The notes under the pieces are model-generated. The model did not search any database. It was not told the DNA's origin and was given only the letters and a program-made list of their open reading frames with translations. From contig OY821751.1 in assembly GCA_963682055.1 (NCBI GenBank), positions 1,488,001 through 1,552,000 of the forward strand: a stretch of 64,000 nucleotides of DNA, in the 5' to 3' direction. This DNA comes from Primula veris (Eukaryota > Streptophyta > Magnoliopsida > Ericales > Primulaceae). Of this stretch, positions 44,071-55,255 are shown in pieces. The position numbers were made by a program, and so were the translations under genes. Positions within the stretch are counted from its first letter, which is position 1. The number at the start of each line of letters is the position of its first letter.

Positions 44071-45420
44071 ATGTCAGGTGGCATGACTAAACTCTCCTTG
44101 TTGTTTCTCATTCTATACATTTTGTTGATTCTTCAAAGCCTCGTCGAATGTTTCAGTATTGATCTCATCCATCGTGATTCACCACAATCTCCTCTTTATG
44201 ATCCTTCCCTCACAAAATGGGATCGCCTTAATGCGGCTTTTCGTCGCTCAGCATCTCGTAAAGCTACCTTAAACAAATTATCTTCCAACTCTCGTACAAA
44301 TGTCCAAACGCAACTGGATTATGTAGGAGGAGAATATCTTATAAGATTTTATATAGGAAATCCTCCAATCCCACAATTTGCAATAGCAGACACCGGAAGT
44401 GACTTAACTTGGGTTCAATGTAAGCCTTGCAAAGATTGCTTCATTCAACCCAATCCAACATTTCAACCAAAAAATTCCAAAACATATGGAAATATAAATT
44501 GCAACACACCTCTTTGCAAGTCTATATCTAATGTACCTACTAATTCGAGTTGTGATCCCACCAATACAACAAGCCCTTGCAATTATGCTTTTATGTATGC
44601 TAACTTCTTAAGAACTTCAGGCAATATAGGATCTGAAACTTTCACATTCAAATCAGCCTCGGGACATATGATTCCCATTCCTGAAGTAGCTTTTGGGTGT
44701 GCGACTCAACACTTTACTAACTTTTCCGCGTTCAAAGCTGATGGCATTTTTGGACTTGGCCGTGGTAAAGTATCGTTTATCAATCAAGCAAGCAAACACG
44801 TATCACGGAAATTTTCCTACTGTTTGCCTCCAAATCAGAAAGGTTCAAATGCGACAACGAGCATAAGTTTCGGCGATAGCGCACAAGTGGGAGGTCCTGG
44901 TGCTGTTACTATCCCACTAAAAATAAGAAATGACACATTCTACACAATTACAATAGAAAGCGTTTTGGTTAATGGCGTAACCATTTCTCTCACCAAAAAA
45001 CAAAAAACTGAGGGAAGAAATGGTGATGTTATCGTTGACTTGGGTACAGATATATTATTCCTTCCTGTTGGATTTTATAAACAATTTCTCTCTGAAGTAA
45101 AAAAAACCAACCCTAACAAGGGTTTTGAAGGTCCCATGTATTCATTATTTGGCAACTATCTCCTATGTTACAAAAATACAGATAAAATAGTTTTTCCTAA
45201 AATAACATTAAAATTTGAAGGGGGTGGTGAGATGGAGCTGCCAAATACGAGTATATATAAACAAATTAATCAAACCACCGTATGCCTAGCCATTGTTCCC
45301 AACGATCTATTTAATAACCCAGGAGTTATTGGAAATTTAGCTCAAGCAAATTCCGTGATTGGTTTCGACTTGGATAAAAACATATTTTCCATTAAATCAA
45401 GCGACTGCGCCAAGTCATAG
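44071..45420 (+). CDS. CDR1-like aspartyl protease (449 aa, intronless)
   Basis: Family A1 plant atypical (nepenthesin/CDR1-like) protease. Residues about 5-29 are a signal peptide (LSLLFLILYILLILQSLVECFS), so it enters the secretory pathway. The propeptide starts IDLIHRDSPQSPLYDP, the CDR1-group signature. The first catalytic motif is DTGS at 107-110 with WVQC after it. A Cys-rich insert spans 117-170. The second catalytic site is DLGT at 323-326, where the family usually has DSGT or DTGT. The flap motif usually YGD reads YAN (176-178). The last Cys is residue 446. Family members act in disease signalling or extracellular proteolysis. The length is normal. Whether it is active is open because of these two substitutions. 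The paralogue at 12462 is a pseudogene. Confidence 0.9.
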   Translation: MSGGMTKLSLLFLILYILLILQSLVECFSIDLIHRDSPQSPLYDPSLTKWDRLNAAFRRSASRKATLNKLSSNSRTNVQTQLDYVGGEYLIRFYIGNPPIPQFAIADTGSDLTWVQCKPCKDCFIQPNPTFQPKNSKTYGNINCNTPLCKSISNVPTNSSCDPTNTTSPCNYAFMYANFLRTSGNIGSETFTFKSASGHMIPIPEVAFGCATQHFTNFSAFKADGIFGLGRGKVSFINQASKHVSRKFSYCLPPNQKGSNATTSISFGDSAQVGGPGAVTIPLKIRNDTFYTITIESVLVNGVTISLTKKQKTEGRNGDVIVDLGTDILFLPVGFYKQFLSEVKKTNPNKGFEGPMYSLFGNYLLCYKNTDKIVFPKITLKFEGGGEMELPNTSIYKQINQTTVCLAIVPNDLFNNPGVIGNLAQANSVIGFDLDKNIFSIKSSDCAKS

Positions 45421-45917
45421 TGGTATATATAAGATTGCAATTGAATTTAGTATGTTATGCGGTTAATCATTTCCGATGGAAATATAATGTAAAATCCCGT
45501 ATTTTATTGAATTTTATTTTGAATATTCTTCTTCTAATAATTACTCATTAGTATTGTTTTTTTTTTCTTCTGAAAGTAAGAATACCAATGTTAATTAGTA
45601 GGTAGTAGTAGATGCATCGTTTAATTAATTTAAAGACCTGGTCTATAAGTTATAGTTACACATTACCAAAGCTATAAAGTTATAAGTTTGTAAATAAAAG
45701 GATTTAATTATATTTATTGAAATGAGTTACAATAAGTATAAATGTAATAGGAATGCTCGTGCGTGATTAACTTCCAAGAAATTATATCCTAATAAATGAT
45801 TTGTAGTTAAATTGTTGAATAAATGTGTTAGGAAAAAATAATGTACAAATTAATGGAATAGAGTTTAATTTTTAATCGTTTCAATAACCTTTCCATATAC
45901 ATTTTCTAATGCAAGAA
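45421..45917. other. 3' flank of the aspartyl protease gene
   Basis: The first about 60 bases hold the 3' UTR-like block shared with the pseudogene. No gene follows. Confidence 0.5.
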
Positions 45918-46343
45918 CTATAACGTTTTGGTTATCTAGGTATTTCTTGGTGTTAATATATATTTAGTAACTTATCTTACCCTTAATATAAATACATACA
46001 CATACTGTATTTCATATGTTAGCCTAATACTCAGAGGGAAGCTAAGTTACACAGGGGGACGAAACATCCATAATTGAGAAAATTATTTATTTTTTAATTT
46101 TTAACCATATATTTTCACTAAAAATATGTTAAAAATGATGATTTGTCACCTCTTATTTTTTTTATTTCATTTAATTTAGTATCTGATGTAAATTTTAGCA
46201 CCGCTCATAAATCATTTCTGATTTCGCCCCTACTAATACTTATTTTATTTTTTTGAAAAGTAAGTATTAGTACACATCGCAATGGTATGAGATTGTAATT
46301 AAATTTAGTCTGTTATGTGGTGAATCATTTTCTATGGAAATAA
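45918..46343. repeat. Direct repeat X, left copy
   Basis: 426 bp, nearly the same as 52445-53285 once the MITE there is removed. Both begin CTATAA.GTTTTGGTTATCT and end with a fragment like the protease 3' UTR (GGTATGAGATTGTAA...GGAAATAA). Confidence 0.85.
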
Positions 46344-46506
46344 CTAATGTGTGATTAACTAATATTAATTTCAGTTTGGACCTATGGTGAAACAAATACG
46401 ACTCGTTTATTCTCTCTCCCCACACGACGGAAAATAAATCTATCGCTACTCCTCTGCCGTCATCTTTCCTTCTACGTGGATCTTCCCATCAATCCCTTTG
46501 CCGATT

Positions 46507-47603
46507 TCAAATTCATATCCGCTGTTCTAGTTGCAGTTATGCAGTTACAGTTGCAACTTAGGTTGGAACCTAAGTATAATGATGGACAGAACTGAAATGA
46601 TTAAATGTACTTGAATTAAATCACACGCACATTTAACAACGGAGTTCACCCAACTAGGCTATGTCTCCGAGGCACTTACCCAGATTGATGATATTATAAT
46701 GGCTTACAATATAGAATTCAAGTCTTAATGAAAAACTCTCAGACTCCATCTAGGTTTTTCTGTCTATCTCTATATTGCTCCTAACTTATAACTATCACTC
46801 AAAAGATCAATGACATCCCACCATTGTTTTCGTTTTTAAAGCTTGTTGTTTATTCTCTCAAAGTTGAGTTCTTTATAATTTAGAACACACACTTTTTACA
46901 AGGAAAGCTATTAACTATATAAAGAGTAAAAACAATCTTCTTTCTTCAATAACTTGTCGATTGATTTGAACTCTTCTGATTGATCAACATTTCCATATCT
47001 TGTATGAGAAAATGCTGTAATTGATTGACCCAATCTTCTTGTTAATACCTGTTAATAGACTGGCTTGACAATAGGAGTTACTATTTTCTTAAACAAGGAA
47101 CATATAAAACAATATCTTTTTAGAGATACAATCTTAATAAAACGTGAAACCATAACTCCATATATTCAATCTAATTAGATCATTGCTGATTTGTAAACAC
47201 ATAGATTGAATGAAGAGATAAAGACATTGTATAATAAAAGAGATCTAATTTCCACAATCAAAGGAACATTATCTTTTCAAACTAATCTCCATATTCCATT
47301 TAAACTCTTTCCATTCTTTATCACTTTAAATATTCTCAATAAGAGCAAACTGAATCTTGTTAAACAAATGAGAGTATATCCTGCATACTTTTATTCACAT
47401 AAAAGACTTTAAAGATTAAGTAATGTAGTTAGACAGAATAAAACAGAATCCTCGGTATTGGCAGGTTGGAACTGTAGTTGCAACTGAGGTTGCAAGCTCA
47501 CCTGTAAACATTAAACTGTTTTAATTCATAAAACACAACTTGAGTTATTTTGTTCAAAAAAATTGACAACAAGAGTTAATAGGCCAAAAATATGGTCCTA
47601 ACA
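46507..47603 (-). repeat. 3' LTR of the deleted element
   Basis: About 1097 bp. The terminal TG/CA is altered (starts TCAAATTC on the plus strand). It lacks one 12-bp unit present in the other LTR near 50317. The ORF at 47206 is chance. Confidence 0.85.
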
Positions 47604-47615
47604 ATCTCTCTCTTT
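47604..47615 (-). promoter_or_regulatory. Polypurine tract of the deleted element
   Basis: The minus strand reads AAAGAGAGAGAT beside the 3' LTR. The intact relative has AAAGGGGGAGAT in the same position. Confidence 0.75.
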
Positions 47616-47988
47616 GTCATTAGATTTGACAAATAAACTAAGTTTATCAAAAACAACTTCACCTGCAAATTTGTTAGCATACAGTCTTTACAGTATTTTA
47701 TCATTTTAGTGCTTTTGAGTTAACCATTTGAGCTCCCCCTACAAGTTAGAATAGCATGCATCATTTAAACACAAACAAGTATCCATTCATCAAAGTTTCA
47801 GAACTTATTCAAATTGCAAGAAACAAACTTCAGAAATAAGTTGCAGAACAAACATAAGGCCAAAAATACTGACACAAGATAGTTTTGACTCAGAATTTGC
47901 AGAAACAGAAATTGAAATTGAAATACAAAGCATACGCATAAACTCCATTTTTCTCCCCCTATTTGTCAGAACCAAGACAAATTAGGTT

Positions 47989-49269
47989 TTAGAAAGGCCT
48001 CCTTGAATGAGGAGCTCTTGTGGAGACTGGTTCATCTCTGATGATGTCTTCATCTTCTTCACTGCTAAGAGAGAAACCACTGTCACTGCTGCTGTCATTG
48101 TCACTTTCTTTGAGATTTTTCAGCAGCTTCTTGATCTCATAATCATGAGTGTCTAGCTCAACCCTCTTCTCTTGATTTATGGCAAGTTGTTGCTCCAGAT
48201 ACCTCCTTATACCTTTCTTCTTAGGAGCAGAACTGGTAGACTCTTTCTCTTTGCCTTTCTCACCAGAAATGTCATTGATATGACCTTCTTTGAGAAGCTT
48301 AGCAGAAATATACAGAGCAGAGGGGCATTTGGTGGATTTTTCAAAAGTTTGAAGGAGAAGATTTAGCACAGAAGGGGGTACATGATACACTTGTAATAGT
48401 AGAATGTCAGATATGAGGCAAGGAAAAGGTAACAAAACATTGTTAGCCTTGACATCAGAAAATTCCCTAATTAGATTGAAGACATGCTTTCCAAAATCTA
48501 TGGGAATTTTGGACATTATTCTATAAATAAACACTGTCATTTCTTTGGTAAGTTTGGACGGTTGTTTAGTACGAGTCCAGTTGCATTTTGAGATTTTGTG
48601 AAAGACAGCTGCACTGAGAATCAAGGCATATGTTTTAATAGAATTTCCATCAAACTGGTCATCTTTCCCTGTAATTGCCAAATCTACAGAATATATATCA
48701 CAGTCTAGATCATCCCCAGGTCCGTTAGGAGTTCCTAAAAACTTATTAATAAATTCAGGGTTAAAATTAAGGGTCTGACCGCTCACAAACACTCTTCCAC
48801 ATGTCATATCACTCTCATCAAACAATCATTCATGTAGATTAGAATAGAATTCCCTAACTAGTTCAGGAAAATAAGATTCAGGAAAACTTATTGTTCTAGC
48901 AAGACCCACATCTTTCAAAAAAATTTCAACATGCAGTTGAATATTCGTATAACTAGTCAGATTCAGCTGTCTTTCAGATTGTATTTCCATAGTGTTAACT
49001 GTAGAGAACCTACCAGACAAATTTGTGTTCAAGAACCTAGGATCAATTTCACTATTTAGAGTGTCATAGATAAATTTAACAAAAATTGGGTCAACCTGTG
49101 TATTTCTACCATACCGTTTCTTAATTCTATGCCTTTTAGGTTTGGGAGAGGAGGATTCCCTTAGCTTAGCTTTAGAACTACTATGAGTTTTGGACCTATT
49201 TAAAAAGTCACCAAGGGTACAATCATCTTCATAGTTCAGATCAGGTTGATTGTGAGACGAATCAGACAT
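47989..49269 (-). pseudogene. Extra ORF of the deleted element (single TGA)
   Basis: ATG at 49269 (MSDSSHNQPDLNYEDDCTLGDFL). The frame is continuous to 47989 except for TGA at 48828-48826, so about 426 codons in all. It is a homologue of the 453-aa ORF at 34605-35966: LVREFYSNL, RVFVSGQTLNFNPEFINKFLGTP, ITGKDDQFDGNSIK, LPFPCLISDILLL, YISAKLLKEGHIND, then a charged helix (RRYLEQQLAINQEKRVELDTHDYEIKKLL) and an acidic Ser-rich tail. The two proteins are well diverged, yet the frame is almost whole, so decay of this ORF is recent compared with the loss of gag-pol. Confidence 0.8.
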
Positions 49270-50162
49270 GGTTGGATCTGAGTTTGCAACTGGACTTGGA
49301 ACACTAAAGATGGGTTTTGCAGAAAACCAAAGTTTTTACTGAGGAATAGAGAGAGAAAGTAATTCTGATAAGTGTTGGTTTATCTTAGTAAAAACACACG
49401 GTTAAATAGCAATTATGCCCATATCTTTTAAAATTATAAAAGATATACCAAAATCCTTTTTTTGAACCAATTTTCCCCAAAATTAGGCACTTTTCTTTTT
49501 TAAAAAAAAAAATCTGTTACTATCAAGATAAGTTCAGAAAAGAATACAGTATCCACATTCCAATTTAAAACAAATCTATCCAATTTTGAATTACTGATTA
49601 ATTGAAGAAATAAAGGAAAAATTGACTTGTCTCTACAGAAAAATAATAATTGATATTTAAGACTTTTGAACATAAGAAACTAACAATTTACTCAAGAATA
49701 TGTATTTCACATAGGATATCTATTCAATAAGAATTGAGACTGGAAGCTTAGATTGAGCAAATCTGTTTTTCCTCTACACAAAAATTGGCTTGATCATCTC
49801 ACCAAGGAAAGAGTATAAGGGATGTCAAAAACAATTCAAGACATTGGCTTGACTTTAGCATTTATGTTCACTCAGGAAACCAGAATATGCTGCATTTGAT
49901 CATAAGCAATATGACTTTCTTTTTGATTTTTCTATTTTCCAAACAAGGTTTCAACTGTGGTTGCAACTGGATATGAAATATGCACTTTGTGCTTGCAACT
50001 CTATTACCGAAGAGGTTTTTAGGACAAGTTATCCCACATCTATTTTTGAGACATCAACCAACAGCTTTTTCAAGACAAAAACATCATAGCTCAATCAAGA
50101 CTTATCTTAGACAAAAAAAAATATTGATGTTTCTCTCAGTAAAATATATATAACAAGAGTAT

Positions 50163-50283
50163 TTAATTAGATCTATAGTGACAGACCCCAATATGACTTC
50201 TTAAAGTTTCAAACTTGTTTGTATCAAGGGGTTTTGTGAAAATATCAGCTAATTGTCTTTCAGTTGAAACATGTTCTAAAATT
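50163..50283 (-). pseudogene. Pol C-terminal stub of the deleted element
   Basis: It encodes HVSTERQLADIFTKPLDTNKFETLRS and ends VCHYRSN, matching the end of Pol in the intact relative (QLADIFTKPLDTNKFETLRSDIGVCRYEFN at 37107). Its upstream end runs straight into the 5' LTR. Confidence 0.85.
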
Positions 50284-51383
50284 CCTATCCGCTGTTCTAG
50301 TTGCAGTTATGCAGTTAGGTTCCAAGTACAGTTGCAACTGAGGTTGGAACCTAAGTATAATGATGGACATAACTGAAATGATTAAATGTACTTGAATTAA
50401 ATCACACGCACATTTAACAACGGAATTCACCCAACTAGGCTACGTTTTTGGGGCACTTACCCAGATTGATGATATTATAATGGCTTACAATATAGAATTC
50501 AAGTCTTAATGAAAAACTCTCAGACTCCCTCTAGATTTTTCTGCCTATCTCTATATTACCCCTACCTTATAACTATCACTCAAAAGATCAATGGCATCCC
50601 ACCATTGTTTTCGTTTTTAAAGCTTGTTGTGTATTCTCTCAAAGTTGAGTTATTTATAATTTAAAAAACACACTTTTTACAAGGAACGCTATTAACTATA
50701 TAAAGAGTAAAAACAATCTTCTTTTTTCAAGAACTTGTTGATTGATTTCTACTCGTCTGATTGATCAACATTTCCATATCTTGTATGAGATAATGATATA
50801 ATTGATTGACCCAATCTTCTTGTTAATACCTGTTAATAGACTAGTTTGACAATAGGAATTAATATTTCCTTAAACAAGAAACATATAAAACAATATCTTT
50901 TTAGAGATACAATCTTAATAAAATGTGAAACCATAACTCCATATATTCAATCTAATTATATCACTGCTGATTTGTAAACAGATAGATTGAATGAAGAGAT
51001 AAATACATTGTATAATAAAAGAGATCTAATTTCCACAATTAAAGGAACATTATCTTTTCAAACTAATCTCCATATTCCATTTAAACTTTTCCATTCTTTA
51101 TCACTTTAAATATTCTCAATAAAAACAAACTGAATCTTGTTAAACAAATGAGAATATATCATCCATACTTTTATTCACATAAAAGACTTTAAACATTATG
51201 TAATGCAGTTAGACAGAATAAAGCAGAATACTGCGTATTGGCAGGTTGGAACTGTAGTTGCAACTGAGGTTGCAACCTCATCTGTAAACATTAAACTGTT
51301 TTAGTTCATAAAACCCAACTTGAGTTATTTTGTTCAAACCAATTGACAACAAGAGTTAATAGGCCAGAAATATGGTCCTAACA
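50278..51383 (-). repeat. 5' LTR of the deleted element
   Basis: About 1106 bp, many scattered differences from the 3' LTR, so an old insertion. 12-bp-period arrays occur at 51245-51280 and about 50300-50355. Confidence 0.85.
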
Positions 51384-52017
51384 CGATTGCTGCTTCTCCG
51401 ACACTGTTTGTTTATTCTAGTGTCTCGTTGCATACGTACGTGTTAGTTTCACGTTTTTAAGTTCTCTTTTCGATCCACCACTGCAGTTATGAACCAGTTT
51501 TGATCCATAAGATTTAGTTAAGCAGTACTTTCAGTCCAAACATAGAAAATTTCCAATATTCTTTTTGTTTATTTAAAAGTCATTTATGAATAAAAATAAG
51601 TAAAAAGTGACTTAAATTTTAACCAGAGATTAAAAGACAATAAGTAAAAAGACTAAGATTGTGCCAAACACTACATATTGCACCTTGTTTCTTGATCATT
51701 CTTCTCGTTGCTTTTTCAAGCAGTTTTTTATAATAGTAAAATCGATACATGTACACTGATTCGTGGACCACTAAAAAAATGATACATAAAATAAAAAGTT
51801 AAACTAAAGTGAAGAAAACCAATATGTAAAATAACTAAAAATTAAAGTAAATGTAAAAGTTATACTAGTATAGATGAAAAACGATAAATAAAAAAGAATT
51901 ACTCTTTCCTCAATTTCCTAATTTCCTAATTTCTTTAGTAAATGTAAAACCGAGACAAGATATATTCGTGGACTACTAGTTGTCCGTTTTATGTAAATGT
52001 GAATGTGATACTAATTA

Positions 52018-52444
52018 ATAGAGATGTAAAACCGATAAAATACATTTTTTTTTTTACATTTTCATCACTTTATTAAGAAAATATAAGTGAATGTCAAACT
52101 GATACAATATAATCGTGGACCAGTATTTGTCCCGTTTTAGGTAAATGTAAAAGTAATATTAAGGGTCCTTTTTGACAACATATCTTTTTAGTTGATTGTT
52201 GGATTTTAGATTTAATAATCCATAGAGTTTGGACAGTCATATTTTTTTAACTTTTGAAAAGCAGATTTTGAGCCTAGAAAAGCTAAAAAAAAAACCATAA
52301 ATCAAAAATATGGAATTTAGTTGGATTTTTAAAACAAACTTTCTAAATCTGATCTTTAAGACTTTAATCAAATAATATGTTGCCAAATAAGGGCTAAATT
52401 ACTAACGGCTAGTGCATATTGTTAACTAAATTACTAAATCTGAT
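52018..52444. other. Non-coding spacer between duplications
   Basis: AT-rich, no ORF and no bounded repeat recognised. Confidence 0.5.
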
Positions 52445-53285
52445 CTATAATGTTTTGGTTATCTAGGTATTTCTTGGTGTTAATATATATTTAGTAACTT
52501 AGAGCATCTACAATAGTGTTGTTATTTTTATTGTTAACTAAAATAGTTATCTAAAAATACAATTTTTTATCTCCATTAGTTATGTTAAATCATGTGTTAT
52601 CTTTATAGATATTAAAAAAATTGTTAAAGATAACAATATTTTTAATGTTGTTAATTGATGATGTGGTAAAATATCATTAATTTGAACGTGAACTCTATTT
52701 CAACTATTACTATTTTAGTTCCTATTTTAGGGGGATTTACAAAATGACTAATTAATGAGATTTCAATTAATAATTAATTTTAATTAAAATTAGATAACTT
52801 TGTTAAGTTAATACACTAATGTGAAAGTTAAATTTAAGTTACACATGTGTCATTTAACATGCAATTAAATGATGATTTGACAAAGTTAATATTGTTAAAA
52901 TTAACACAACTATTGTGTATGCTCTTATCTTACCCTTAATATAAATACATACACATACTGTCTTTCATATGTTAGCCTAATACTCAGAGGGAAGCTAAGT
53001 TACACAGGGGGACGAAACATCCATAATTGAGAAAATTATTATTTTTTTATTTTTAACTATATATTTTCACTAAAAATATGTTAAAAACGATGATTTATCA
53101 CTTCTTATTTTTTTTATTTCATTTAATTTAGTAGCTGATGTAAATTTTGGAACCGCTCATAAATCATTTCTGATTTTGCCCCTACTAATACTTATTTTAT
53201 TTTTTTGAAAAGTAAGTATTAGTATGGTATGAGATTGTAAGTAAATTTAGTCTGTTATATGGTGAATCATTTTCGATGGAAATAA
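52445..53285. repeat. Direct repeat X, right copy, with a MITE inside
   Basis: Matches 45918-46343 on both sides of the MITE at 52502-52924. It ends with the same protease 3'-UTR-like fragment, although no protease coding sequence lies before it. Confidence 0.85.
52502..52924. mobile_element. PIF/Harbinger-type (Tourist-like) MITE
   Basis: 423 bp with inverted ends GAGCATCTACAATAG and (complement) GAGCATACACAATAG. TTA is duplicated at 52499-52501 and 52925-52927. The left repeat copy at 45918-46343 shows the empty site ACTTATCTT. A 3-bp TTA duplication is the mark of PIF/Harbinger transposases. No coding. Confidence 0.88.
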
Positions 53286-53823
53286 AGAGATGTAACTGAG
53301 AATAGTAGTTTGTTGTGCCAAAAAAAGTAACTGAAAATTGAAATCACACACATATTTATACACATCCCGATAAATAGTTAAATACACAGCTTAATTATCA
53401 TAAAAATTATTTTTTGCACAAAGTTGGTGGTAGAACTATCTTCATTTCTCAATGGCAAGGAACTCATAACAGAACACAATAAAACTTAAATCCAAAAAAA
53501 AACCCAATCTAATAATAAATCCTAGTTTTAGGTAAAAACATATTACAAAATATTCATGAAGTACATAAATATTGAGTATGATAAGGAAAAATAATCAATA
53601 CTAGCCTAAATTTTTTTATATATATAATCATATTTTTATCAAAAATGAGTATAGTAAAATTATTACACATTAGTTTTAGATAAAAGGATAACAAATTACG
53701 GTGCTAGTTCTGTTTGTATATTAAATCTTAACCTCATAAACACATAATCAGCCGAATCCGCAATAACCACATATTTATTCATAACTTTCTACCCTCTTTT
53801 GAGAATACCAATAGACTCAATTG
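53286..53823. other. AT-rich DNA without recognised features
   Basis: No ORF, RNA gene or bounded repeat seen. Confidence 0.5.
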
Positions 53824-54660
53824 CTAAAAACTCAAATGTATCAAACGAGAGAGTATGAAACTGTGCTGGTTCTCTTGGAATGTCTTCTCATATTTCTTTA
53901 CATTCGTTGTCGATACACTAGTAGCTGCCTGACCTACGCTGAATTCTCCAGTGCCAAACTCCCCCATGGGTGAAACGTCAGTAAGGTCGACACACATGTT
54001 TTTCTCCGCTTCAAATGTAAACAAGAAAATTCACATGTGTCTCCTTTCTAACTAGAATCTCTGCTTTCCAAATGATGTTATAGAAGACAATATTTAAAAC
54101 CAGGAAGGCTTCTATAATGGGCTGCATGCTCACCAAACGAGTCAAAACGGACCATTTCGCGATATAAATAAACCAAAAGTCGATAATTGAGCATAACTCA
54201 GTATTCGGTAGGGAACATGTGATAACCTAAACCCTCTATAGAGGTGACAAGTAAGAAATTATGAGCATGCAGGGTACGGAGACAACCAACCATGGTAAGA
54301 TCCCGAGGCCTTGGATCGTACTACTCGTGTAAACCCTTAAAAACCCCACTCAAGTCAGCTTATCCCAAATATGCATTGCCTTTTGGGGGACAGTGACATT
54401 CGTGGTGATTCTTGTAGTCGAACTCGGGAAGTATGACTTGTAATTTGTCCAAAACCTCAGTGAAGTACGTACCTAATGAGATTTCTTCGTAACCCTTCAG
54501 TATGAAATCATGTAGCTCAATTGATTGAATTATTAACGCTAAGTAGGAAAAGTGAATAGCATCGAATACGGATTGAATTCCAAGACCGCCCGATTTGATA
54601 CGCAAGGAAGAGATACTTCATTGCAAATCCCCAAAAACGAGGCCTTTCGATGTAATAATT
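53824..54660 (-). pseudogene. Old retroelement protein remnant (LINE/RT-associated)
   Basis: The minus strand shows, with frame breaks, RIKSGGLGIQSVFDAIHFSYLALIIQS, then a FGEHA..Y...LPGFKY.. segment, then TFEAEKNMCVDLTDVSPMGEFGTGEFSVGQAA and KKYEKTFQENQHSFI. This order (GGLGI...A.D...YA; GEHA..C; CVDLT.VSP; GQAA; NQH.F.P) matches an abundant plant retroelement protein usually labelled reverse-transcriptase-related. Multiple stops and frameshifts; not functional. Confidence 0.6.
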
Positions 54661-55087
54661 CTATCCATGACATGTCTGACAGTAATATCGAATAACCCTT
54701 AAGCATCCATAGAGGACGGTGGTTGACAAGTTCTAAGATTAAAATACATTTTATATATAAGCATCTAAGCCTTTAATAAAACAAGCTCACATTGATAATT
54801 TCCTAACTGGCTCAAAACATCCATCAACTCGACTGATTTCGATTTCGTTTTGGGTTTGTAAATGTGTGAACCGAAACAGAACCAAATCATACTATTTTGA
54901 TTCATTTCGGTTAAGTTAGGTTCAATTTTAACACTTTAAAATTAAAAAACATCAAACCGATCAGTTTGGTATCGGTTCCGTTCCGATTTCCGGGTTTTTC
55001 CCCACCGCTACATGGATTCCTTAATAAAAAGACCAAACATGAACATAGTCATGGTTAGCGGCTATAAAAGGTACCCATTTGATATGT
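54661..55087. other. Intergenic region upstream of RPS7
   Basis: 54838-54997 carries scattered GAACCGAAAC and GGTTCCGTTCCG words, a low-complexity type also seen at 59530-59850. No gene. Confidence 0.5.
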
Positions 55088-55101
55088 TGGGCCTAAGCCC
55101 A
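55088..55101 (+). promoter_or_regulatory. Site II motifs of the RPS7 promoter
   Basis: TGGGCC (55088-55093) and AGCCCA (55096-55101, the complement of TGGGCT) lie about 110 bases before the telo-box. Site II elements are bound by TCP factors and drive ribosomal protein genes in dividing cells. Confidence 0.7.
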
Positions 55102-55208
55102 TGTATACATACACAAAAAAGATCCACTTAAACTTCAAGTTTAAATCTCAACCGTCCAAAATATAATCTATTTATATATATTTATATATTTATCATCATT
55201 TAGCCTTT

Positions 55209-55216
55209 AAACCCTA
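55209..55216 (+). promoter_or_regulatory. Telo-box of the RPS7 gene
   Basis: AAACCCTA, followed by a pyrimidine-rich TATCTCTCTCTCTATC that probably holds the transcription start. Site II plus telo-box is the standard arrangement for plant ribosomal protein genes. Confidence 0.75.
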
Positions 55217-55255
55217 GCTACATATCTCTCTCTCTATCAGTGAAATCTCTGAAAG

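Larger units (their letters stand above)
46507..51383 (-). mobile_element. Internally deleted SIRE-like element
   Basis: Target duplication CGATT lies at 46502-46506 and 51384-51388; copy A gives the empty site. LTRs are 46507-47603 (3') and 50278-51383 (5'). The 5' LTR joins directly to the last about 40 codons of pol (50283-50163), so primer site, gag and nearly all of pol are gone. What remains is the extra ORF (49269-47989, one internal TGA) and the 3' end. The join sits in a short AAATT shared by LTR and pol, which points to microhomology-mediated deletion. Confidence 0.88.
46376..52017. repeat. Segmental duplication, copy B (interrupted)
   Basis: 46376-46506 plus 51389-52017 match the three pieces of copy A (31310-43240). 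It is interrupted only by the element at 46507-51383. Confidence 0.8.
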
